DNA of 64,000 bases. Source: Carettochelys insculpta. Its lineage: Eukaryota > Chordata > Testudines > Carettochelyidae. The stretch spans positions 97,443,001 through 97,507,000 of the forward strand of contig NC_134141.1 of NCBI RefSeq assembly GCF_033958435.1. The letters are read 5' to 3'. Positions within the stretch are counted from its first letter, which is position 1; the number at the start of each line of letters is the position of its first letter. A program made the translations under genes and the position numbers. The notes under the pieces were generated by a model. That model ran no database searches and had not been told where the DNA came from. It saw only the letters and a program-made list of their open reading frames with translations. This document shows positions 36,336 through 47,508 of this stretch, in pieces.

Positions 36336-37056
36336 ACCCAGTAAAATCGGTTCAGCGGGGACCAGGGACTAAGGCAAACTCCCTACCTTCCCTGGCTCTG
36401 CATGGCTTCCAGAAGCAACCACAAGCTCCCTCCAGGTGCATGGAGGCTCTGCTTCATCAATACAGAGGTGGATCAGAATATCCTACAGGAAGATCTAATT
36501 GACCTTGAAGCTTGGAGAGAGAGAAATGGGATGAAGTTCAGGAGTACAAAATGCAGCGAGGGCAAGTGTTGTGTTAGTCAGGCAGGGCGGGCTGCTTCGG
36601 CTTGTGTGAGGATCCCAGACACCCCATGAACACCCCTGAGTGCACAGCTGCACTGAAGCCAGAGGCAGCTGGAAAGCACCACCCTGATCTCAGGGGAGGG
36701 GAAGACCCTCACCATTTGGGGCAGGAGCAGCATGGTGAGTGAGGCCTTGCCAGGAGCCACTCAGGAGAAAGAGGCACCGATGAAGGAGGAGGACAGCCAG
36801 GCAGTGCAGCTGGCAGTGAGAGGAGCTGCCACACCATCTGAGCCACAAGTGGGAGGAACTGACACCTGCCATGACACGGAGAAGGAGGAGCCAAGCAAGA
36901 CCAACCAACACGCTGCAGCAGGAGCAGGACAAGACCCCCCTACAGGCAGGCACAGAGCCACATCAGGGATCTGGGGGAAGACACCTCTTCACCTTCTGGC
37001 ACATTTGAACATCTGGCAGCCTCTCGATTCTGGGGGTGCCGGATATGAAAGAGTTT
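36336..37056. repeat. Tigger-like repeat region with nested RT scrap
   Basis: The right end GCCGGATATGAAAGAGTTTACTGTA (36 kb copy, about 37038-37063) matches the right terminus of the Tigger-like element at 51415-51736. The presumed left end CAGTAAAATCGGTTCAGCGG (about 36340) shares only the outermost bases, so the span is uncertain. Inside, 36465-36550 encodes NILQEDLIDLEAWRERNGMK, resembling the RT thumb of CR1/jockey-type LINEs. The 142-codon frame at 36732-37160 is a compositional by-product. Confidence 0.5.
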
Positions 37057-38575
37057 ACTGTATATCCTCCATTGCCTCTGGGCCAATGTATAAAACAGAC
37101 ATTTGTTATATCCATTTATTCTTTATTCAAATTACTATCCCTGCTTTATCAATTCTTTAAGTAGTTCCTTTTTTATAGGGCAATCAGAAATGTTTCCTTA
37201 GGACTTTTCCAAAGAACAAGGCAATTTAAAGTGGTGAATGAAAATAATATGATTTTTTTTCTTAGGGTTTCAATAGTTCAGGCACCGCAGTAGCCTGTAG
37301 TAGCAATTTGGAGGTAGTATATCGACACCTTCTAAGTTGTGTTCTGGTTTTCATTACCAAGAACATTAATTCTGTACGTTAAATTCAATCTGTGGATGTT
37401 AGTTTATTTAGTGATCATAGAATGATGCAGAGATGGTATCCTGTCCAAGGACACTTCATTCATTAAAAAGCTTAAAATTATAATCTCATTAAAAGAGAGA
37501 GGCGGAATATCACTGATAAACTGCTGCTACTTCACAAAACTGTAGTAAAGTAAGGACTCTTAAGATTTATTCTGATCTTTCTGTCAACTAAAAGACATTG
37601 CATCTTGTGGCTTACCTCCTTTGTGCTGTTTTACAGCTGCACAGGCTGTGGTGGAATAACACTGGATCTTATACTATACATCTTGGCATAGAAATGGCAA
37701 AATAGCCTAATTGTATTAAATCTTTTCAGTTACTGCCTAGACACAATTGTCTGTGCTTGATGAGATTCTCATTCAAGTAACCCTCGACCTCATAAAATTC
37801 TGAACTCATACCTGAAACCTACACTTTATAATGCCAGATTTTTTTCCCATTTTCAGTTGATGCAGTTAACTTGTATCAAGTTTAAAAATAAGGCTTTAAA
37901 AGAATCAATTTCATGGTGAATGCATCTAGTCAATTAGGCCATTTAAACAACATCTTACTCGTGTGTAGCAGACCATTTTACAAGTAACTGATAGTTTTAC
38001 AAGCCTGTGTTTCAGACACGATAATTGGTTGTCTCTGATATGTGAGTTTGAGACTTAAACTCATTAACTTCCTTCAGTGTACAGAATATTTCTTAACTAA
38101 TGTTATTCTGTACCAAGGCATGATATTTTTAGGTAGTCATTTAAAAGTACATTACCAGAGTAGTACCGGGGGGGCGGGTTACCTTTAACCCTTTTGACTT
38201 TCACCATTTATAAGCAAAAGTCAGCTATCTAGTAACGGGATAATTTCTGTTTTAGGCAAAAATTCAAGTAATATAGCTTAATGTGTAAGTGTGTAGAGTT
38301 TGGGATTATATTATGCCCACACAAAAAATAACAAGGAAGAGATGTTACACTTTCGTCATATTTCATAGTTGCCACTAGCCAGGTTATTTGTTGGATGAGT
38401 GGAGAGGAAGGGGAATTAGTAGGAAAAGAAAATGTGGGCTGAGTAAAGTTCTCTGTCCGTTGGGGTTAATCTTGACTCATTAGCTTCAACTATTTATGTC
38501 TGCAGTATCTTTAATTTATTTTTAGGCAGAGATGGTCTCTTACAGGTGCCATGGCACAGAGAAGCACTCACAGAA
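37057..38575. other. No gene seen
   Basis: AT-rich, no confident exon or repeat. A GGGGGGCGGG tract lies at about 38168-38177. Confidence 0.4.
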
Positions 38576-39098
38576 TTCAGAGGGGCAGCCATGTTAGTCA
38601 CCTTAAAGACTAATAAATTGATGAGGGCATAAGCTTTTGTGAGTAAGTTATATCCAAGAGCCACATTTACATGCACAGCTTCTGTCAACAAAACTCGGCT
38701 GTTCGGTCAGCAGTGTTATCCCTGTTCCCAGTCAAGTGTAATGCCTCTGTCAACAGTGTTTGGCCAACAGCATGCCCGTGTATATGATTCTGTCGACAGG
38801 GAGGGCTTCCAGTTCCCCGGGCAGTCCTGTTTGCAGAGCTTCCAGTCAGCCATTCTGTCAAGAGAGGCAGGGCAGTGTGGCTGCTCTGTGTAGACAGAGC
38901 GGCTTGCTCTTTCAATCTGCTTTGGTTGTAGACGCTATCTGTCGACAGAGGTACTGCCGAGATTTCTCTGTCAACAGTGACTTCTCTCAACAAAGGCTGC
39001 CCATCCAGGCATAGCCTACTAGTGTATAAACTTATTCCCTAATCAGTTTTTTAGTCTTTGAGGTGCCACTGGGCTCCGGGTTGTTTTAACAGACAAAA
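38576..39098. mobile_element. Inverted pair of family R-type retroelement tails around a MITE (copy 4)
   Basis: The left piece (38576-38645) is in minus orientation; its complement has ACAAAAGCTTATGCCCTCAT, TTATTAGTCTTTAAGGTGAC and ACATGGCTGCCCCTCTG. The right piece (39022-39098) is in plus orientation with AGTCTTTGAGGTGCCACTGG and GCTCCGGGTTGTTTTAACAG. These are diverged relatives of the family R motifs. The space between them is filled by the MITE-like element at 38658-39015. The head-to-head layout repeats that of 16979-17083 and 19033-19615. No target duplication was found. Confidence 0.6.
38658..39015. repeat. MITE-like element with TGTCAACAG interior
   Basis: The left end GAGCCACATTTACATGCACAG and the right end CCAGGCATAGCC are decayed versions of the GGCTATGTCTACAC terminus. 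The interior repeats CTGTCAACAAAACTC, TGTCGACAG and its complement many times, such as at 38684, 38790 and 38940. The element at 61118-61590 has the same content. It is non-coding; reading frames on both strands mirror each other. Confidence 0.6.
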
Positions 39099-39479
39099 TT
39101 GTGTTTCAAATGAAGAAAAAGGAGGCTGCTGTCTATCAGCCTGTGAGACCCTGACGCTGACCCTGGGCAAACACCTGAGGGGGGCAGATAGCCATGCTGA
39201 GTGAGTACTGGTTACAGATGCAGGAGTGCTAGAATTGTTCACTTCAGTAACTATACAAATTATGCACAAAATCCAAGATTATTTCTGGCACTCTGTTATG
39301 ATGCACACACAATTCAAATAAGTGATAAAATATTATCTCGTGCTTGTGTTAATTCATTACTTAGATCACTTGAGGTGTTATAAAAATGAGAATCCACAGG
39401 ACTTTTAGATCTCTTTTATTAGGTCAGATACAAATCCATAAAGTGCTTTGAAGCTTTTGACCATGAGCACTTTTATGTA
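39099..39479. other. No gene seen
   Basis: Unassigned sequence between the inverted retroelement pair and the DIRS remnant. Confidence 0.4.
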
Positions 39480-41035
39480 TGAATGCTATGTATTCTGACT
39501 CTATATATATGTACTGTGAGTCAGTCCCACGGACTGCCCTGGTACATTGGGCACTGAGCACTTGAACAACAGAGCCTAAAACTAACTCTTTTCAGTGCTT
39601 CACAGCACTACTGACACTGGTGACTAGCTGATATCTAATTCATCAGCTAGTGCTACCTGCATCACCACCATTGTTCACACCGATGACAGTGTTGGCAATA
39701 ATCTAGCACTAACTAGCACCCATGAGCCTGCTGGCACCCAGCACCATCAGAGCAACACTCAGCGCTGCACTGCTCAACACTACAACAGTTCCTGACCTCA
39801 CCTCTCCTTGGCACTGGAGGCTCCATGCAAACTCAGCCATCCTCTCCTGTCTCAGACAATGATAACAGTGCATGGAAGAGGCTGCATTCTCACCGCATGC
39901 CTTCCTCTGCCACAACCTAAAACCCCACAGTGGCCATTTGCACATAAAAATAACACTGATTCCTGTGGCTTGTTCAACCATAGATGCCCCTGTACCCAAT
40001 GCAGTGGCAGTCATGGAAGCTATGGAACCAATGCAGACTACCCAGTTCCCATACATCCTTGTGTCTCAGACTTGCTCCCAGATCTGCTAACCACCAACTT
40101 CCCTTATAGCCTCCACATCTGAAGAACCAGAAGAGAGACAGGATATGGAAGAGGACCAAGCCAAGGACACTTAAGTCACTGAAACACAACTTCTACTAAT
40201 CCCCTGACATAGCTGTCATGCCATCCCCACCAGTGATGGGGGAAGACATCAAACAGTTCCAGGATCTCTTCAAATGAGTGGCTGTAAGTCAGGGCGTCCC
40301 CATGGATGAGGTGCAGGAGAACCAATACAAACTTCTCAAGATTCTCCATCTGCACCGTCCCAGATTGCTCTGCCAATGCATCGTGCTATGTTAGACCCAG
40401 CTGACACCACCTGGTAGACGTTCTTCTCTGTGGCCACTCTTGCATCTGCACCTCACTGGAAAAAAGAGAAGGTGCACACCGGATCACTGTTGGAACCCCT
40501 AGCCTTACAGCTGACAACATTCCAGGCCCTCAGATACAGCAAGAAACTGAAACCAAAACACCGGGTACATACAGCAACGAGGATCAGACCCTCCCACAAA
40601 TATCTACCGTCATACTCCAATTTTGAAGGCTTAGCCATAAGCCCGAGTGAGCCCTATTTGGCTACCACCTGAAACACTTCCTCCAAGCATGGCACAACTT
40701 CATACAATATTGTTAGGTGTTCAAGAGAATACAAGCTGGATTCGCTATCCTCTTCTCACCTCACTTCCCACTTCTCACCGTTCTTCAGGGACCCTTCACA
40801 CGAGTGCCTCCTATGAACTGAGGCTGCTTGTCTGATCCAAGTAGGAGCCATGGAACCAGTTACCCTGCAACATGGAGGAAAAGGGTTCTACTCATGATAT
40901 TTCCTGACTCAAAATTAAAATGGAGGATGGGAGATAATCCTGGATCTGTAGTGACTCAACAAATTCGTACAATCCCAAAGATTTAAACTGGTCTCTCTAG
41001 GCATTATAATACCAGTTCTGGAACAAATTTTGAAC
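39480..41035 (+). mobile_element. DIRS-type retrotransposon remnant (gag-like region into RT start)
   Basis: The order fits a DIRS element read on the + strand. First comes a Ser/Thr/His-rich gag-like stretch (39540-40180). Then a conserved gag block appears (about 40235-40350): DIKQFQDLFK, then RVAVSQGVPMDEVQENQYKL followed by LKIL. LDPADTTW-like residues lie near 40392 and a NRYLPSY...GLAISPSEP block near 40600-40650. The start of the RT domain is at 40877-41020, with KGFYS, then NGGW..ILDL..LNKF. The sequence then stops matching, so the 3' part is lost. Stops and frame changes are numerous. The copy is complementary in coverage to the RT-only remnant at 3600-4800. The family is common in turtles and absent as active elements from mammals and birds. 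Confidence 0.7.
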
Positions 41036-41859
41036 TAGATATAATTGTCAGAAACCCATTTGAAAAAGCTTTTGGATCTACAGTTTTTGCTAAAAGCAAA
41101 ATTTCCAATGTTTTCTAGCCATACAAGGTAAGCTACTAACACAAGTTTCACAACACTTTCATAACCACTATTGCTTTTCACTACTTGCAAGTCCAATCCA
41201 ATATCAAATGCAGACTGATCAGTTCTGAATTAGTTTTAACATGTATCACAGGTCATTGAAAAACAAAAGTTTTGCAAGTATTTTGTTTATTTTTTTCCAG
41301 TCCATCAAAAACTTTCTTTTTTCTCCTCAGCTATGGGAAAGACATTGTTAGTCAACTATACCTACTGAGTATTGAAGCAGACTCTTCAAACATACAAATG
41401 AATCTGTCAGCTTTTGGTATACAAAATAGTGGAAATAGTTCCTAAAGCCCTTGAATTATTGAGGTCCATCCACTATAGTGTAAAGTTTAAATTGGAGAAT
41501 GCAATAACATACAATGAATTGTTTTATAGCTCACTGAAAGATCACTTCTGAGCCACTGTTGTTAAATATCTAACATGGGATAGGCTAATTATAGTCCCTT
41601 CCTATATCTGGGTTAGAGACAAGGCAGCTAGCAAGCCTTTTCCTCTATGGCTATCCCCAGAATAGCTGCACTCCTCTGGGTGTTCCAAACAGCTGTTCTG
41701 TGGTGTCATCACCAGAGGTTCCTACTCCAAAGGCCGCCGCCTTATGATGATCATCTTTCTCTTACTTCAGCAGCCCCTTAGACTTGGGTTCTCTGGCTGC
41801 GGGTATTTGTGCCAGATTGCTAAGTTAATGACTATATTCTATTCACATACCAAGAAATA

Positions 41860-41894
<35 letters not shown>

Positions 41895-43992
41895 AGAAAC
41901 TGTTGTTTTATATTTTTGTCAAGAAAACTATTTTACTACCCCAGTTTACCAAAGAGAATTTTGTCTTGTTTTATTATTCAATTATTGACTCTGTTTTGGA
42001 ACATACCGTCTCTGAAATTTAACCTAAAATTATTTTGTACATCCTGACAGCAGTATGACCTGGTAAGGAATGTCACTTTTCCTCTAAGTTACATGAAGAC
42101 CAAAGTACTTATGGGCTTGGTACTGTTATTTCCTTTCCATGTGCATTTTCATATATTGTCGTTATTAAAGCTGAAGGACAAGTACTCTGTCGTTAAAGTG
42201 CATTTACCCTTTAATAGTCAACCTTGGTTATTGGTCTTATTAGGAATGTAAATGAAGATTTTTATAGTCAGTGGGGGCAGATGGCAATGGACTGCCAGTA
42301 GGGGGTGCATGGTAGGCATTCTGTTCGTTAGAGGTCTGAAAATCTCAGGTTACTCAGCCATTTTTGTCAGCTTAACACCAGCAGTCCTTTTTACCAAGTG
42401 GCTATAGTGTAACCTTGATTTGTTGTGGTGTTATACACCTTTCACTTCCTCTCCATATTTAACATTCAATGAGTGCATTTACAAAAGCAAACCACTGCAC
42501 TTGTGTACCCTTGTACTCAAACCCTTTTGTTAGTGTACTTTGTTTAAACATTGACCTAAGTTGACTTCTGTTATAATTTCTACTATATGAAAGATTCCAA
42601 CATAAATACATTCTCAAAGTTAATGTATATTCTAATGATTTAATCATATTAACTTGTAGATTGAATATGAGTATGAAATAGGTTTCCTAATAGTATTAAA
42701 AATCAGTTCTAAAATCCTTAATTGTCAAACAAGATTTTAGGCAATTTTTAAAATGTTTCAGTATTACAAATTTTGAACTTGTATGGCTGGTGATAATTGA
42801 TGTTCATAGGTAAGTATTCTAGCCTTTGTCTACTCCTGATTTTACTTAATTTTTCCAGGCTGTTACCAACCTCACTCTGCAGTGCTTAATAAATCTAGGT
42901 TTGAGTATTTCTGAGCTGACTGGGCAGATGCACCTTCTTCTTCCTTTGCAATAGAAATATCAATTTTTCTGGTAACTATGATTAAGATTCCTAATAATGC
43001 AGTTACATTTATAGACTGCTATGGAAAAGTAGATTCTCCTGTCATGCTCTAATATTTCCAATACAGACTTCCGTCTATCACATCATCAAAATATATTGTC
43101 ACAACAGTAATTAATAAAAATTGTGACAGACTTCTAGTATTTAAGTAGATTAGGTAAACAAAACATTGTAAAAATATTTTGGAGCGATGAATGGAGAATG
43201 TACAGCTTCTTTAGTCTTCAGGATATTTGATGAGTACAGAGACTAGTACTGTACCTGATCCCTGATTGTGGCCTCTGTTGCCGCCACAATACAAATAAAA
43301 ATGGTTACTTTTATTGTGCATGTTTGTGGTTGTCTTTACAAGAATAGAAAACTAATATTTCTTTTAAAGCATTCCTCAGTACAAGGATGTTCAAACTAAA
43401 CTTTGTAAGGACAAAATATTTCTATTGGTTTGTTGACAATAGTAAACATTGATGCATGTAACTGCAATTACATAAGATAAAAGCCCCTTTCTATTTGAGG
43501 TCAGACACAAGTAGGTTTTCTCGGTCAAATACTAAGGGAAAAAATTGTTGGAATTTTTCTTGGCAAACGCAGCTTAATGAAATCCATTGATCACAATAGT
43601 CTGAAAAGTACCGCGTATTATACGACTTCATGTATAGAAGACCAAGCAATTTATTGAACCAATTTTTTTCTTGATGCTTTATTTAAAATGCAATGAGATT
43701 ATGATGTTTCAAAGGGATAAGAGCGTTTGTGTGAGTTTGAGAAAAGCAACCAACATCCCCGGGTTTCTTAGTTGTCTTTCCTGTTTTACGTTTGCTGTCA
43801 TGAATGTCAGTGAAATCTTTACTAGGCATGACGTTTTGCCAAATAGTTTTCAAGTATGTTGAAACTCTTAAAGTTTATCATTTACAGTTGTATATTTACA
43901 ATTTGTAAGTGTGCCTTTGCTACATGATACAAATAACACAGTGGGATTGAATTTAGTCAGAGTGTCACACCTTAACAGGCATTATTCTATAT
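41036..43992. other. No gene confirmed; long poly(A) tract
   Basis: A 31-base A run lies at 41862-41892, preceded by AAATAAT; it could be a retroposon tail but no body was recognised. At 42859-42898 a 40-bp segment follows a good acceptor (TACTTAATTTTTCCAG) and keeps an open frame (AVTNLTLQCLINL), but its donor (GTTTGAG) is weak. The rest is AT-rich and unassigned. Confidence 0.35.
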
Positions 43993-44118
43993 CAGTGGTT
44001 TTCCATCTTTTTTCATTTGTGGACCCTTAAATTTCAAATGGAGGGATGGAGTCCTTTAGAAATCTTAGGAAGAATCCACAGGTCCCCATGGTTCTGGACA
44101 ACAGGTTGAAAACCTCTG
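43993..44118. mobile_element. Short non-autonomous hAT element
   Basis: The left end CAGTGGTTTTCCATC and the right end GGTTGAAAACCTCTG are inverted repeats of the hAT Charlie-type terminus. Inner blocks TTTCATTTGTGGACCC and GGTCCCCATGGTTCTGGA match a short repeat frequent in reptiles. The flanking octamers TTCTATAT and TTCTGTGG agree at 5 of 8 positions, a decayed duplication at best. Confidence 0.75.
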
Positions 44119-44830
44119 TTCTGTGGTGGTGATGATACTAATACTTATTTTATTGTATCTATAATATGTTAGATAATAAATGGAGACAGACAATATGTCT
44201 CATACATAATTAAGTTGATCACATTAATATCCTAGGCTTCACTGTATTAACTACAAATGAGCCAACCAGTTGTATGAGACATTTGCAGCTAGCATTCTTT
44301 TGCTCGAGATTTCCAATAAAGCTCTATAGTATTTTACCACAGAATCAAGTACGTAAGATACGGGAACTTTTTTTGACAGTGAAATTTATGTGTGTAATGT
44401 GTTTTGGTTGATCAGGTAGCTATGGAGTTTTACCAGTAACAATATGGTGCAGCATGTCCCGAGATTGATTTTAAAGTACAAATCCAGCTGTTCATAAAGT
44501 TGCTTGTTGTTATTTTGTGACTATTTAGAGCACTTGCTTAATACACTTTACTTTGTGCCTTAAGTGCATATAATTCTTTCTCAGACCTCCCATGCTGCTA
44601 AATGTATTGGTGGAATGGTGGTTCACAAAGCAGGTCACTCACCCCTAAAGAAGAAACTTTCCAGTCACAACATAGAACCTATAGTGTAAGAACAGCTGTG
44701 GATGTGATCTAAAAATGTGTGTGTTTTTCGGCAGGGGTGGGGGAGGGTTTCAGATTTTATTTTTGAGAGACCAGGTGTACCATGAAAGAAATAATACTAA
44801 TTTTTTCCTCTTTACTTTTTTAAAAAATAG
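44119..44830. other. No gene seen; intron-like ahead of the candidate exon
   Basis: AT-rich sequence without features except the pyrimidine-rich run TTTTTTCCTCTTTACTTTTT (about 44801-44820) that leads into the acceptor AG at 44829-44830. Confidence 0.4.
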
Positions 44831-44983
44831 ATTAAAAAATATTTTGAACTTGAACCACTTGCACGAGGAAAGCGCTGGATTCTTAAACCCTGCTCCCTGG
44901 ATGATATGGAAGCAGTAAAAGACAGCTTCACCCTTCTGATAAATTTGCTAGAAGAGAGAGATCTTGAGCCTTCAAGAATGTGA
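44831..44983 (+). CDS. Candidate terminal coding exon, unidentified gene
   Basis: A pyrimidine-rich tract followed by TAG (44828-44830) precedes an open segment of 50 codons ending in TGA at 44981-44983. The peptide begins IKKYFELEPLARGKRW, continues WILKPCSLDDMEAVKDSF, has an amphipathic leucine-rich helix TLLINLLEERDLE and ends PSRM. Codon use is varied, with Trp, Cys, charged and hydrophobic residues spaced as in a folded helical protein, unlike the low-complexity frames nearby. The sequence drops to AT-rich, UTR-like DNA directly after the stop. I do not recognise the family. It could be the last exon of a + strand gene whose other exons lie upstream, or a retained exon of a pseudogene. 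No upstream partner exon was confirmed. Confidence 0.55.
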   Translation: MKKYFELEPLARGKRWILKPCSLDDMEAVKDSFTLLINLLEERDLEPSRM

Positions 44984-47132
44984 AAAGCTAGGAAAGTGGA
45001 CTGCTTCTCCAATCATCATTGTACCTCTTTGTTCTGCTCACAGCTTAATTATGATTTCGTATCAAGACTGCATTTACGGCTGACAGTACATATAAACTTT
45101 CATTTAGTGCAGAAGATCTGTTTGTTAAAATAAATGGGCTGTAAATTATGTACATGATTATTCCAGTTGTCAGCTAAACTACTGAAGTATAGGGGGTTAC
45201 TCTTTGTTTACCACTAATTCTACTCACGGCACATTTTGTCCCCGCGTTATCTGAAAAGCACTCTTGATATGGAATAGTGTGTGCACAAAATCACAGTCTG
45301 TAGAGTGAAAATATGCCACCAGCTATGTTTTCCGAAACGTAAGTATTATAAGAATTTGCATGTATTCCTTGGTGTGTTTGCTTGTTTGCCGACCCCAAGC
45401 ATTACTAGGAAAGGATGGTCGCCAAGAGCACTGGAAATCCTCTTACAAACGGGGAAATGTCCTGTTGCAAAGTCTAGTCTGAAGTCTTGCTGAATGAAAA
45501 TACAAATAGCTTGTTGATTGATTACTGTGCTAATTCTTAACCCTTTCAAAGGCACAAGCGGTCAAGTTAGTGAGAGTAACAGGAAGTAAGACACAAACCC
45601 AGCCTGTGCACATATCAGTATTCGTTATGGTTTTTTTGGGGTTAACTTAAATATAAAAAATAACTTGCATTTCATTGAAGCCACAAACTAAGTAGACAAG
45701 GCTTTTAAAAAATTAAATAGGTTGGGCGCAATAATTTGCCAATTTTTGGTGGCTATGATTAAAGATCAGCAAGAGTATATATATTTCCACTCAGATGTGG
45801 ATGAATGCTGTATAAATAGCATGAACTGTGACAGATTTAAAATAAGGGACCTCCTGTATCACTCACTCAAAGTAGTATTGTTATCACAACTGTGCTTCTG
45901 CCTCTCCACTGTAGTTAAAGTTCCTTCAATATTTCTGTGATAAACCCCTATTTTCAGGCTTTTCAAAATGCTTCCAGAAATCTGCTCAGGCCTGAAAGTT
46001 AGTAAAAAGGGCATTCATCAGAACCAAAGTTTTGAACAAATTTAGAAGAACTCCATATAGTTCTAACCCTTAACCCTGCCCATCCCTGGTTTGTAACATT
46101 TGCATGCCTTTCAGCGGTGTTAAACTGATATATCTCAGTTTGGTATTCAAATGAGCATCTCAGTTCATTGATTCATAATAAAGCCAGAGATGAGAACAGG
46201 GTGTAGAGATCAGCCACCTGGTGCGCTGCTTGGATGTTGTGGCTCATACAATTAGCTGCCCACATGCACCAATACCCAGCTCGATGCACAGCCTGCAGTG
46301 GCATACTGAGGTATAGGAATCCATTTCTTTCAGTTTATTATTGTTTATAACAGGTTTGACAGGTACATAATGAGAGAGAGCCTATAGAAGCAGCTTTGCA
46401 GTTTGGAATGTGCACTTTGTTAAATTAACTAGTTTCAGTAATTTTTAAATTTCCTTGAATTATTTGGATTACATCTCCCTTCAGCTACACGCGGCTTCCC
46501 TGTGGTCCATTTTAATCCCAAGTCTGAAGCCTAACAGATGCTACTTCAACTGAATGGGGGTTCCTGAGTGGCTCCTGAATTATTTGTGTACTAGAAAATG
46601 AGAGATGAAAGTGACCACAGAGAGAGAATCTGTTGCCTAGAGAGCATCTGGGCTCATTGACACTTTCTTCTTGCTCCTTCACCTGTGTACATCTTTGTAT
46701 TTCTCACCCACATGCTGCTCCATGACACTCCTTCTGCAGATACTGTACAACTCAAACTCTTCCCCCAAGAACAGTTTCTTGCAAAACAGAATTAGGAGCT
46801 CTAAATCAGCTCTCAACTCTGTGAATTGGAAGTACCCTGCTGCCTGTCAAGTATTGCTGAGTTCCTTGAGGGGCTCCCTTTACCTGAACTAAATATGAAT
46901 TGGGATCTAGTTTAGGTATTCCTATTCACTCCTTCAGGTGACATAAATAATTTAAAGTTCTCAGACTTCTGCAGAAGAAGCTATTTGGAGGAGGATATGC
47001 GTAAGAAGGGGAACTGGGTTGCCCACTTTGGGGCCAAGAGGAAGGGAAAAGATAGCAAGACAGTTTAAAATTAGAAGATGGGAGTAACCATCTTTTTTTC
47101 TATTTTCTGCCTTCCACCCCACGTTAGATGTA

Positions 47133-47213
47133 ATTAATCAAATTCAGAACAGATGTAAGTGAGCCCAATTCCACTTACTACATACTCACTTACACCAACA
47201 GTGAATTTGGTGG
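47133..47213. repeat. Palindromic amniote repeat fragment (AAATTCAG...TGAATTTGG)
   Basis: CAAATTCAGAACAGATGTAA and the later CTTACACCAACAGTGAATTTGG form an imperfect inverted repeat like short MITEs seen in amniotes (AAATTCAGCCCTGATGTAAC and complement). Confidence 0.5.
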
Positions 47214-47502
47214 AAAGGTCATAGGGATTTTGATATTAGTTCAGTCATGAGATTTGAACTATGCACTGTTGGAAAGTGCAACATAACAGAGACATCAAAA
47301 AGGCCTAACTTGCCATTCAGAATCTGGCTTTAGCTGTGTGCTATTGGAGAGGATCTTAGGACCTTTTGATGTTAAAGTCTTTTCTTTAGGAAAATGCAAC
47401 TGCACAGGAGCAGTGAAATTTTTTGTAATGATTTTCAATGTTCATATTCTTAGTAATCACTCCACACTACAGGTTGAAACAGTCGTAACTGTTTAAAGAT
47501 TC

Positions 47503-47508
47503 AATAAA
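47503..47508 (+). promoter_or_regulatory. Candidate polyadenylation signal
   Basis: AATAAA is followed about 25-50 bases later by a GT-rich stretch TTTTGTGGTTCTGAGTTTGTG, the usual layout of a vertebrate poly(A) site. It is the best placed of several hexamers after the candidate terminal exon. Confidence 0.3.

Larger units (their letters stand above)
44984..47508 (+). other. Possible 3' UTR after the candidate exon
   Basis: If the exon at 44831-44983 is real, its 3' UTR would start here. AATAAA hexamers on the + strand lie at 45129-45134, 46177-46182 and 47503-47508. Reading frames are short and unrelated to known families. It also holds a short palindromic repeat (47133-47213). Confidence 0.3.

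Noticed and set aside
36732..37160. 142-codon open frame
   Set aside because: Composition is low-complexity (Glu/Gln/Ala-rich) in a GC-rich repeat, with several long frames on both strands, and it runs into the Tigger-like right end.
39808..40122. 104-codon frame and its overlapping minus-strand partner (39709-40056) as genes
   Set aside because: Located in the Ser/Thr/His-rich gag-like part of a DIRS remnant.
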